Shown here: piece by piece, positions 29,512 to 40,100 of the stretch
Numbering within the stretch: the first letter of the stretch is position 1
Layout of the letters: each line of letters starts with the position of its first letter
Source: Saposhnikovia divaricata
Lineage: Eukaryota > Streptophyta > Magnoliopsida > Apiales > Apiaceae
NCBI GenBank assembly: GCA_036435485.1
Contig: CM071599.1
Span: forward strand, 3,746,803-3,810,802
Direction: 5' to 3'
DNA: 64,000 bases
Translations under genes and position numbers: made by a program
The notes under the pieces: generated by a model
Databases searched by the model: none
What the model was told of the DNA's origin: nothing
The model's input: only the letters and a program-made list of their open reading frames with translations

Positions 29512-31052
29512 TGTTAGGTCCAATAAGATTGTAGAAGGGGGGGGGGTTGAATACAATCTTTGTAATTTTCTCGAAATTTGTTCTTTGAATAAAATTTATT
29601 TTAAACAAATTTTGTGCGGAATAATATAACACTGAATTCAAGTTGAATATATCAATATATTAACTTGACGGGTGTGACAAATTAATATCAAGAGATTAAT
29701 AACTAATTAGAAAATTCGACATGAACTTTTCTAATTATGCTAATTAAAATCAAGATATCAAGATATAAACTAGGAAACTTAATTCGCTAGTAGTACAAGA
29801 GTAATCAATAAACAAGTTCCAGCGGATCAGATATTACAATAGGCTTGAACTGAATTTATTGTGTGAATTAAAGCTTGAGCACTTGTGTGTAGAAGATGAG
29901 AGTGTTCTATGTTCTTGGTTCTCTTTTTTTCTTCTTGTTTTTCTTCCTGTCTGTTCTTCTGTCCAAGTGTTTGTTTTTATACAAAAAACAAAACACTTGC
30001 TTCTGTTGAGCTGCTACATATTGACACGGTGATAGTATAGATGCCACGCTGATAGTATAACTGGCACGGTGATAGTATAGCAGCCTAGGGATAATAGAAC
30101 TCATTCCCTTAAAATAGTATGGATTTACTTAGAAATAATATACATTTACCTAGAAATAGTTTACTTAAAAACTTAGGTAATAGTATAAATATTTCGGTAA
30201 TAGTATAACTGGCACGGTGATAGTATAGTTTAAATATTTCGGTAATAGTATAGTATATTATTACTTGATCAGTAATAATATCTATAATACTTCAGAAATA
30301 GTATACTATAAATTCCAGAAATAATATAACCTCGGAAATAGTATAAATTCGGGGATAGTATAGTATACTATTACTAATGCAGTAATAGTATCTATATTAT
30401 TCCAGAAATAGTATACCACCTATTTCAGAAATAGTATAACTGAATTTCCAGAAATAGTTCAACTGAAATTCAGAAATAGTATAACCAAAATTCTCCGAAA
30501 TAGTATAATCCATATATTTTTACTGATTAAATAAATCAGAGATTAATTAACTTAATTAATTAATTAAATAAATAAATTCGAATTGAATTAATTTGTTTAA
30601 TTAAATTAATAATATAGTTAATTAATAATTGACTTACTCCTTGTGAATCACTGTAAATTTTGAGAAACTTCCACTGGATAATTGTTGACGTTCGATGTAC
30701 TGTCTGGTTCATGAACGACTAACTCCAATATCTGTTCTTCAATTTGACTCTCAGTTGTGATCCACATACTTTCTTGGCACTCTTTAATAACTCCTGTACT
30801 GATGCTGTCTTCACGGTAATCTCTGTCACTTTAAACGAATCCAATTTCTTCAATGCTGAACTGGGGCATGATCAGTAAACTGACTCTTCTTCCAGTGTAA
30901 AACATCAAAACTATAGATTGACTTTCTTCTTTCTTCTGGCATATAGTACTTTGTGAGATTCCTGAGACAGTGAGCATTAATTACTTATTACAATCTAATT
31001 TAAGTTGAGTCGAATCCTCGAACTACAAATAGGCTGTGTCATATGCCTTTCA
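29512..31052 (-). repeat. 5' LTR of the inner copia element
   Basis: 1541 bp, nearly identical to 17059-18596. The G run near the start is three bases longer. TATA-like sequence at plus 29976-29983, AATAGTATA array at about 30020-30510, U5-end hairpin at 29525-29560. It carries the promoter for the minus-strand transcript. Confidence 0.94.
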
Positions 31053-33716
31053 CATAAACATGTAGCAAACATAATATCAGGTCTACTAGCTGTTAAGTAT
31101 AAAAGAGATCCAACCATGCCCCTATAGCTTGTCATGTCCACCTTCTTTTCCTTAGTATTCAGTTCAAGCTTAGTGGCAGTGGCCATGGGTGTTTTTGCAG
31201 AAGAACAATCTGCTAAATCAAACCTTTTTAAAAGATCATAAATGTATTTTGTTTGACTTATAAAAATTCCTTCATTCACTTGTTTAACTTGTAAACCAAG
31301 AAAATAAGTTAATTCACCCATCATACTCATTTCATATCTACTTTGCATGAGTTTGGAAAACCTCTTGCAAAGTTTCTCATCTGTAGACCCAAATATTATA
31401 TCATCTACATAAATTTGGACAAGTATCATAGAGCCATTGACATTTCTATAAAAGAGAGTTTTATCAATAGTACCTCGAATGAAGTGATTCTATATAAGAA
31501 ACTGTGAGAGTGTGTCATACCAGGCTCTAGGTGCTTGCTTCAGGCCATAGAGTGCTTTGAGTAAAAAGAACACATATTCTGGAAAGTCTGGATCTTCAAA
31601 ACCAGGCGGTTGACTAACATATACCTCCTCCTCCAGAATTCCATTCAGAAATGCACTCTTGACATCCATTTGATAGACTTTGAAATTGGCATGCGCTGCG
31701 TAGGCCAGGAAGATCCTTATTGCTTCTAACCTTGCCACTGGTGCAAAGGTTTCTTCAAAGTCAATTCCTTCCTCTTGACAGTAGCCTTTAGCCACTAATC
31801 TAGCTTTATTCCTTGTGACTATGCCATTCTCATCCATCTTGTTCTTGAATACCCACTTAGTGCCAATCACTGATTTGTCTTTAGGTTTGGGTACAAGTTT
31901 CCATACTTCATTTCTTTCAAACTGGTTTAGCTCTTCTTGCATTGCTAAAAACCCAGTCTGGATCCAGAAGAGCATGTTCAACTCTCTTTGGTTCCTCTTT
32001 GGATAGAAAACTGCTATATAAGCATTCTTCTTGAGTTGCTCTTCTGGTTTGGACCTTTGCATTAGGATCTCCAATTATAAGCTCAAATGGATGATCCCTG
32101 GTCCATTTTCTTTGTGGTGGTAAGTTTGACCTTGATGAAGTGGCTTCATTTTCACTGTGTTGATCATTGTGAGAAACTCCCCCTGAGTGTATGGCCCTCG
32201 AGATTGATGGAGTACTTGCAGATTCATCAACATAGGCTTCTCTTTGATTTCCAACTGATGGTGTAAGTTGCTCTTCAACAGGTGGTTCATTCTGCACTTC
32301 AACTGATGATCCTTGCCTGTTTCTCACACCATTTGATCTCCATTCTTCATCATCATCTTCACTTTCTTCACCACTTCTCTCATTCTCAAATGAGAGAGAC
32401 TCATGAAAACCTTCATCTACTTGACCAGATATTTTCTTGTCATCAAAGACAACATGTATGGACTCCATTACAATGTTTAGTCTTAGGTTGTAGACTCTGT
32501 TGGATTTTACAGTTGAGTATCCAACAAAGATAGCTTCATCTGCCTTTGAATCAAATTTTCCAAGATGCTCACCATGATTTTTCAGTACAAAACATTTGCA
32601 TCCAAAGACATGCAGAAAGTTGATTGTTGGTTTCTTGCCTTTGAAAAGTTGATAAGGTGTCATGCCTTTTGCTTGATTGACCAAAGAAATATTCTGAGTG
32701 TAGCATGCAGTGTTTATAGCTTCTGCCCAGAAGTATGTTGGTAGCTTAGATTCTTCAAGCATTGTCCTTGCAGCTTCAATTAGAGTTCTGTTCTTTCTTT
32801 CCACTACACCATTTTGTTGAGGAGTTCTTGGTGCAGAGAATTCTTGGATAATTCCTTCTTCTTCACAAAACTCTCTTATTACAGAATTATTGAACTCAGT
32901 GCCATTGTCACTTCTGATTCTCCTTACTTTGAGTAAAGGATTATTGTTGACTATCTTGATGTGATTTATAATGACTTCACTCGCCTTATCCTTAGAGTAC
33001 AGAAAGAATGTCCAAGAGAATTTTGAGAAATCATCAATAATCACAAGACGGTATTTCTTCTTTGAGATTGACAACACATTGACTGGTCCACAGAGATCCA
33101 TGTGAAGTAGTTGCAAGGGTTGATCAATTGATGACATTGACTTTGATTTGAAAGAGGCCTTCTTCTGCTTCCCTTTCTGGCATGCATCACACAATCCATC
33201 CTTGGAGTAATCGAATTTTGGAATCCCTCTAACCAAATCCTTCTTTACCAACTCATTCATTGCTTTAAAACTCAAGTGTGACAGTCTTTTATGCCAAAGC
33301 CAACCTTCATCTTCACTTGCCTTACTGAGAAGACATGTAGTCATGTTTGCATTTGTTGAATTGAAATCAGCAATGTACATATTTCCTCTTCTATCTCCTG
33401 TCAACACTACCTTGTTGTCACTTTTCTTGAAAATGACACAAGCTTCAGATGTGAACCAGACATTCTGGCCTTTGTCACACAGTTGACTGACACTTAGCAA
33501 GTTATGCTTAAGTCCATCAACCAGTGCTACTTCTTCAATGACAACATTCCCTTGTGAAATCAAGCCATATCCTCTAGTATATCCTTTGTTGTTGTCTCCA
33601 AAGGTAATGCTAGGGCCAGCTCTCTCCTCAAGCTTAGTGAGCAGGGTAGAATTTCCAGTCATATGCCTAGAACAACCACTGTCCAGATACCAAAGATTCT
33701 TTCTGTTTCCCTGCAC
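31053..33716 (-). pseudogene. Outer copia pol, 5' part (protease, integrase, N-terminal RT), broken
   Basis: Recognisable in order: protease DSGCSRHMTG; GAG-pre-integrase HHCC zinc finger (LWHKRLSHL...CDACQKGK); integrase core with MDLCGP, SDNGTEF and GVVERKNRTL; RT with WVFKNKMDENG, QMDVKSAFLNG, LKQAPRAWY and YVDDIIFGST. The frame opens without an ATG and follows an in-frame TGA at 33720-33722. One extra base in a homopolymer (plus 31947-31951) shifts the frame just before RT, and a TAG at 31490-31492 interrupts RT between LSQFLI and NHFIRG. The gene stops at FATCLC where the inner element inserted; the rest is at 16468-17058. Confidence 0.92.
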
Positions 33717-33730
33717 ACATCAAAACAAAA

Positions 33731-36112
33731 TCAAGTTGATTTTGGTACCCAAGTTTGCTTGGGTCCTGCCTTGTTAGCCTTTTTCTTATTTTTCAAGCCC
33801 TTACTACCCAGGGGTTCTGATTGAGTTAAATCAACCTTAACTCTTGGTGTAGGTTTCTGAAAAATAGGTTGTTTCACTTGCTCACATGCATTAAAACTAG
33901 ATGTATAATTTGGCATAGTCTGTGCAAACATGTTATTCATCATCCATGGCAACTGAGGCATATTAAAAGCATTATAATATGGATTATACATGAATGGCAT
34001 GTTAGCATAATGATTAGATGCATGAGCAGGCTGGACAAACATGTTTGGCATAACATTCATAGCAGGCATAGGTACTGACTTAGGCATACTAGGCACAGAA
34101 GCATTCTTAACAGATTTACAGTTGACAAATAAATGATTAACACTACCACAGTTCACACATTCCTTTCGAGGAGCATATTTATCAGGTGTGTAATTACTAT
34201 GTTTATTAATTCCTACCTTGCCATTTCTATTCTTCTTATTAGCCTTAGCCTTAGGTTCAGTCTTTTCTAACTTATCCTTCAATTTCTTGATTGACAAGTT
34301 GCCTATGTTTCCTTGTTCAACTGACTTGGTTTTGCTACACTCTCCATTAACAAAGTTCTTATTGACAGGCCCGTACTTTTTATTCAATTTAGTTAAAGTT
34401 GCTTTGCTAACAGGCTTAAGTCTCAAAGAACATTCTTTTTCACTGTCTGAAGCAACTTCCCTATCAACATCTAACTTAACTTCTGCTAATTTGTGAAAAG
34501 AATCAACTCCTTGTTTACTATAAATTTCTTCAGTTTTAGCCTTTGGTCCCTTCCACTTAGCAATTAAGTCTTGTTCCTCTTTTAACTGTTTTATTAAACA
34601 CTCTTCTCTTTTCAGAGCCTCAAGTAACTCATTCTTAGCATCCTGGAAATTTCTTTTCATTGTTTCAAAATCAATTAGTTGAGTTTCTAACAGAGTATTC
34701 CTATCACCTATCTTAGCATTAAGATCTTTAATCTTTTTGTTCTCCTTGTTAAGCGATTTTAATGTGACATGCATGTTATACAATTCATTAGACATTTCAT
34801 TAACAACATTATCACATTCATCTTTGGAAAGTTCAGTTAGGTTTGTAGAGTATACCTGGTTGCTTGCTGAACTAGCCTCTTCATCAGTTTCGTTTGCCAT
34901 GAGTGCAAGATTGACAAAATCCTCTTCTGCATCTGAGTCACCTCCAGCAGCCCAGTCACTATCTTTTGACACAAATGCTCTCCCTTGTTGCTTGAGAAGA
35001 TCAAAATATTTCTTCTTGTAATCAACAGCTTCAAACTGCTTCTTTTCTTTCTCAGCTTGGGATTTCCTGCATTCATTGGCAAAGTGACCAGCAATTCCAC
35101 AGCTATAGCATTTGATCTTTGATCTTTCAACCACATCCTTGTTCGGCTGATAGCTTTTCTTGAATTGCCCGGTTCCTGCTGGATTCTTCCTGAATCTTAG
35201 CTTCGAAAATCTCTTTGAAAGAAATGCCAAATACTCATCTAGATCTTCAGCTTCATCCTCACTTAATGCATCAGGTTCTTCAATCATCTTGCTTTTACCT
35301 TTGCTAGTTTCAGCTTCACCTTCACAAGTTTTTGAACTTAGTGTGGCTTCTACACTCTTCATTCTTCCACCACCTTGGATTGTTGGAATATTGGCCACCA
35401 AGGCAACAGATCCACCTTTCTTCTGGATTTTCTCCACTTCCTCATCTTGCTGCATTTCAAGCTCATAGGTCTTTAGGATGCCATACAGTCTCTCAAGTGT
35501 AAAATCTTTGTAGTCCTGAGAGTTCCTCAACGAGACTGTCACTGGCTTCCATTCCTTAGGAAGAGATCTCAGAAACTTTAGATTGGAGTCCTTGGTTTCA
35601 TATTTTCTCCCATACAACTTTAGACCATTCAGTAACTTTTGAAATCTACTGAATATGTCTGTTAGATTTTCACCAGAGGAGTAGTGAAAATGCTCATATT
35701 GTTGTATTAGGAGCTGCATTTTATTTTCTCTGACTTGCTCAGTTCCTTCACAGATTGTTTGAATAGTGTCCCACACTTGCTTGGCAGTGGTGCAGTTTAT
35801 AACACAATCAAACATATCTTGGTCGATGCCATTGAATAGGATGTTCATAGCCTTCTTATCTTTGTGAATCTCCTCCAAGTCTTCATCTGTGTACTCAGCC
35901 TGATTCTTTGGAATAAGCCTTCCAACAGCTACAGTGGCAGCATCTGGACCAATCCCAGAGTTGGCCTTCATTGGAACATGAGGTCCTTTCTCTATGCAAT
36001 CTACATAGCCTTCATCAATGGCTGAGAGATGAAGGTGCATCTTTACTTTCCAGTGAAAGTAATTATCTTTGTCAAGCATTGGGATCTTCACACCTGTATC
36101 CTTCCTTCCCAT
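33731..36112 (-). CDS. Gag polyprotein of the outer copia element
   Basis: 793 codons, ATG at 36112, 51 bp after the LTR, with no internal stop. The N-terminal DNYFHWKVKM segment (DUF4219-like, residues about 15-45) and a UBN2-type Gag core (about 85-225, with TAKQVWDTIQ and LERLYGILKTYELE) are those of plant Ty1/copia Gag. A CCHC zinc knuckle CYSCGIAGHFANEC is at about 335-348 and a second, CVNCGSVNHLFVNC, at about 652-665, with a coiled-coil-like region (about 430-520) between them. It ends GPKQTWVPKST, the usual junction to protease. It would form the virus-like particle and bind the RNA. An open gag beside a dead pol may mean retention by chance or usefulness in trans. Confidence 0.92.
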   Translation of the reverse strand: MGRKDTGVKIPMLDKDNYFHWKVKMHLHLSAIDEGYVDCIEKGPHVPMKANSGIGPDAATVAVGRLIPKNQAEYTDEDLEEIHKDKKAMNILFNGIDQDMFDCVINCTTAKQVWDTIQTICEGTEQVRENKMQLLIQQYEHFHYSSGENLTDIFSRFQKLLNGLKLYGRKYETKDSNLKFLRSLPKEWKPVTVSLRNSQDYKDFTLERLYGILKTYELEMQQDEEVEKIQKKGGSVALVANIPTIQGGGRMKSVEATLSSKTCEGEAETSKGKSKMIEEPDALSEDEAEDLDEYLAFLSKRFSKLRFRKNPAGTGQFKKSYQPNKDVVERSKIKCYSCGIAGHFANECRKSQAEKEKKQFEAVDYKKKYFDLLKQQGRAFVSKDSDWAAGGDSDAEEDFVNLALMANETDEEASSASNQVYSTNLTELSKDECDNVVNEMSNELYNMHVTLKSLNKENKKIKDLNAKIGDRNTLLETQLIDFETMKRNFQDAKNELLEALKREECLIKQLKEEQDLIAKWKGPKAKTEEIYSKQGVDSFHKLAEVKLDVDREVASDSEKECSLRLKPVSKATLTKLNKKYGPVNKNFVNGECSKTKSVEQGNIGNLSIKKLKDKLEKTEPKAKANKKNRNGKVGINKHSNYTPDKYAPRKECVNCGSVNHLFVNCKSVKNASVPSMPKSVPMPAMNVMPNMFVQPAHASNHYANMPFMYNPYYNAFNMPQLPWMMNNMFAQTMPNYTSSFNACEQVKQPIFQKPTPRVKVDLTQSEPLGSKGLKNKKKANKAGPKQTWVPKST

Positions 36113-36149
36113 GGTTTTGATCTTTAGACTTCTTGTATGTTAGAAGCTC

Positions 36150-36161
36150 GCTCTGATACCA
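36150..36161 (-). other. Primer-binding site of the outer copia element
   Basis: TGGTATCAGAGC on the minus strand, two bases after the 5' LTR: a perfect plant initiator-Met tRNA primer site. Confidence 0.9.
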
Positions 36162-36163
36162 AT

Positions 36164-37178
36164 TGTTAGGTCCCGAAGTATCGTAGAAGGGGGGGTTGAA
36201 TACGATACTACAAAAAAAATAATTCCGAGAATATATCTTTATTGATAATAAACTCGAAGGGGTGTTACAACTTCTAATCCAATGGATTAGCTTCAAAACC
36301 TGAACACTCCTAAGGATAGTTTAGGCACGAGGACCTTCTACCCGACACTTCCTAAAAGCGGGCTAAGACGACTTTCCTACTAGAGGGACTGTCTAGCAGC
36401 TTACACTCCTAAGGATAGTTTAGGCACGAGGACCTTCTACCCGACACTTCCTGAAAGCGGGCTAAGCCGAATTTCCTACTAGATGGACTGTCTAGCAGCT
36501 TATACAGAGAAGATATAAGAGAGAGAAGAGAGAGTTGTGTGTTGAGGTGTGTTTTGAAATGAAATACAACAGGCCTATTTATAGGTTTTTAGAAAGTTAT
36601 TATTTGAAACTATTCCAACAACCCCCAAATAGTAACCGAGCACTATTCCAACAACCCCCAAATAGTAATCGAACACTATTTCACCAACCCCCAAATAGTA
36701 ACCTTTGGTTACTATTCATATGAATAGTACTATTCATATGAATAGTGATTTCGGATACTATTCACATGAATAGTAATTTCGGATACTATTCATTTTCCTC
36801 TTAATTTGACATCCTTAAATATGCAGCTTCCAAAATGGAGGATATCAATACTGCTCTAAACTCAATCATACCTCTTAACAGTTTTTTCTGAGTTAGATAC
36901 TTCGATTCCTTTGTGAAGTGTTGACGCCTAGTGCAACTGGTCTGGTTCACAGACGACTAACATTCACTCATGGTCTTCGTATCATGTCTTTAAGAACACT
37001 GCTAAGAATTGTGCAACCATAAAAACTTTATCTCTGGAATCTTTTGGCCCTTCAACTGAATCATCTGTACATCTTATTTTGTCACTGAGGCTTGATCATG
37101 TTAATGAACTTCTTTCAGCAACTTGATCCTTGTTGATGCCTGTTCTTCAAATTTCACGATCCCTGTATAGAGTTAATA
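36164..37178 (-). repeat. 5' LTR of the outer copia element, truncated at the satellite
   Basis: Copy of 12426-13402. It ends at AGTTAATA (37178), where the other LTR continues for 72 bp to its CA terminus. From 37179 the sequence is satellite. TATA box CTATAAATAG at plus 36575-36584; 2 x 99-bp duplication at 36304-36501; extra TACTATTCATATGAATAG units relative to the 3' LTR. The missing part is the outer edge of U3. Confidence 0.93.
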
Positions 37179-37181
37179 GAG

Positions 37182-40100
37182 CTGATATGATCGAAACTCG
37201 GTTTTCCGAAAATTCTCAAAGGGGTTAGTACACGGGATATTGTTAAAAATCAAGTAGGACCATTTTGTAGATATTTTTATATATTTTGTTCATATGGGTT
37301 ATTAAAATTCAACAAAATTTTATTTGACGTAGTTCGAACCTGAATCGGACCTGATATGATTGAAAATCGGTTTTTTGATAATCCTCAAAGGGGTTAGTAC
37401 ACGAAATATTGTTAAAAAATGGGTCGGACCATTTCATGGACATTTTTACAAATTTTGTTCCTATGGGTTATTGGGATTCAACAAAATTTTATTTGACGCG
37501 TTTCGGACCTGAATCGGAGCTGATATAATCGAAACTCGATTTTCGGATATTCCCAAAGGGGTTAGTTCACGGGATATTTTTAAAAATTGAGTCGGACCGT
37601 TTTGTGGATATTTTTACATATTTTGTTCCTATGGGTTATTGGAATTCGATGAAATTTTATTTGGTGCCGTTCGGACCTGAATCGGGGCTGAAATGATCGA
37701 AACTCGTTTTTCGGATAATTCTCAAAGGGGTTAGTACATGGGATATTGTTAAAAATCAAGTCGGACCATTTTGTGGATTTTTTTACATATTTTGTTCCTA
37801 TGGGTTATTGGAATTCAACAAAATTTTACTTGACGCAGTTCGGACCGGAATCGGAGCTGATATGATCGAAACTCGGTTTTTGGATAATCCTCAAAGGGGC
37901 TAGTACATGGGATATTGTTAAAAATCGAGTCGGACCATTTTGTGGATATTTTTACATATTTTGTCCCTATGGGTTATTGGAATTCAACCAAATTTTATTT
38001 GACGCAGTTCGGACCGGAATCGGAGCAGATATGATCGAAACTCGGTTTTCGGAAAATTCTAAAAGGGGTTAGTACACGGGATATTGTTAAAAATCAAGTC
38101 GGACCATTTTGCGGATATTTTTACATATTTTGTTCCTATGGGTTATTGGAATTCAACGAAATTTTATTTGACGCAATTCGGACCTGAATCGGAGCTGATA
38201 TAATCGAAACTCGGTTTTTGGATAATCCTCAAAGGGGCTAGTACATGGAATATTGTTAAAAATTGAGTCGGACCATTTTGTGGATATTTTTACAAATTTT
38301 GTTCCTATGGGTTATTGGAATTCAACGAAATTTTGTTTGAGGTAGTTCGGACCGGAATCAGAGCTGATATGATCGAAACTCGGTTTTCCGAAAATTCTCA
38401 AAGGGGTTAGTACACGGGATATTGTTAAAAATCAAGTAGGACCATTTTGTAGATATTTTTATATATTTTGTTCATATGGGTTATTAAAATTCAACAAAAT
38501 TTTATTTGACGTAGTTCGAACCTGAATCGGACCTGATATGATTGAAAATCGGTTTTTTGATAATCCTCAAAGGGGTTAGTACACGAAATATTGTTAAAAA
38601 ATGGGTCGGACCATTTCATGGACATTTTTACAAATTTTGTTCCTATGGGTTATTGTGATTCAACAAAATTTTATTTGACGCGTTTCGGACCTGAATCGGA
38701 GCTGATATAATCGAAACTCGATTTTCGGATATTCCCAAAGGGGTTAGTTCACGGGATATTGTTAAAAATTGAGTCGGACCGTTTTGTGGATATTTTTACA
38801 TATTTTGTTCCTATGGGTTATTGGAATTCAATGAAATTTTATTTGGTGCCGTTCGGACCTGAATCGGGGCTGAAATGATCGAAACTCGTTTTTCGGATAA
38901 TTCTCAAAGGGGTTAGTACAAGGGATATTGTTAAAAATCAAGTCGGACCATTTTGTGGATTTTTTTACATATTTTGTTCCTATGGGTTATTGGAATTCAA
39001 CAAAATTTTACTTGACGCAGTTCGGACCGGAATCGGAGCTGATATGATCGAAACTCGGTTTTTGGATAATCCTCAAAGGGGCTAGTACATGGGATATTGT
39101 TAAAAATCGAGTCGGACCATTTTGTGGATATTTTTACATATTTTGTCCCTATGGGTTATTGGAATTCAACCAAATTTTATTTGACGCAGTTCGGACCGGA
39201 ATCGGAGCAGATATGATCGAAACTCGGTTTTCGGAAAATTCTAAAAGGGGTTAGTACACGGGATATTGTTAAAAATCAAGTCGGACCATTTTGCGGATAT
39301 TTTTACATATTTTGTTCCTATGGGTTATTGGAATTCAACGAAATTTTATTTGACGCAATTCGGACCTGAATCGGAGCTGATATAATCGAAACTCGGTTTT
39401 TGGATAATCCTCAAAGGGGCTAGTACATGGAATATTGTTAAAAATTGAGTCGGACCATTTTGTGGATATTTTTACAAATTTTGTTCCTATGGGTTATTGG
39501 AATTCAACGAAATTTTGTTTGAGGTAGTTCGGACCGGAATCAGAGCTGATATGATCGAAACTCGGTTTTCCGAAAATTCTCAAAGGGGTTAGTACACGGG
39601 ATATTGTTAAAAATCAAGTAGGACCATTTTGTAGATATTTTTATATATTTTGTTCATATGGGTTATTAAAATTCAACAAAATTTTATTTGACGTAGTTCG
39701 AACCTGAATCGGACCTGATATGATTGAAAATCGGTTTTTTGATAATCCTCAAAGGGGTTAGTACACGAAATATTGTTAAAAAATGGGTCGGACCATTTCA
39801 TGGACATTTTTACTAATTTTGTTCCTATGGGTTATTGGGATTCAACAAAATTTTATTTGACGCGTTTCGGACCTGAATCGGAGCTGATATAATCGAAACT
39901 CGATTTTCGGATATTCCCAAAGGGGTTAGTTCACGGGATATTTTTAAAAATTGAGTCGGACCGTTTTGTGGATATTTTTACATATTTTGTTCCTATGGGT
40001 TATTGGAATTCGATGAAATTTTATTTGGTGCCGTTCGGACCTGAATCGGGGCTGAAATGATCGAAACTCGTTTTTCGGATAATTCTCAAAGGGGTTAGTA

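Larger units (their letters stand above)
17059..31052 (-). mobile_element. Inner Ty1/copia element (SIRE/Maximus-like), complete and young
   Basis: 13,994-bp element inserted in the outer pol. LTRs of 1538 and 1541 bp differ by about four or five substitutions and a 3-base difference in a G run (about 0.3%). The 5-bp TSD is CATAA/TATAA (one mismatch). Sense order: 5' LTR, iMet primer site, gag, pol, 1.2-kb spacer, env-position ORF(s), polypurine tract, 3' LTR. All long frames are open. It looks potentially mobile if the gag/pol and ORF3 frame changes are handled during expression. Confidence 0.94.
12426..37178 (-). mobile_element. Outer Ty1/copia element (SIRE/Maximus-like), defective and split by a second element
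   Basis: Minus-strand element bounded by LTRs at 36164-37178 (5', truncated) and 12426-13474 (3'). Gene order in sense is gag, PR-INT-RT-RH, then an extra ORF in the env position, typical of the SIRE/Maximus lineage. Without the inner insertion (17059-31052) it is about 10.8 kb. LTRs differ by about 13 substitutions in roughly 1 kb plus an indel of about 40 bp. pol has a frameshift and two nonsense codons, and the env-position ORF has two stops, so it is dead. The 5' LTR lacks its last 72 bp and the satellite starts there, so no TSD can be checked. Confidence 0.93.

Noticed and set aside
12426..37178. Treating the two copia elements as one element with duplicated genes
   Set aside because: There are two distinct LTR pairs, two primer-binding sites, a near-perfect TSD around the inner one, and the outer pol continues in register on either side of it.
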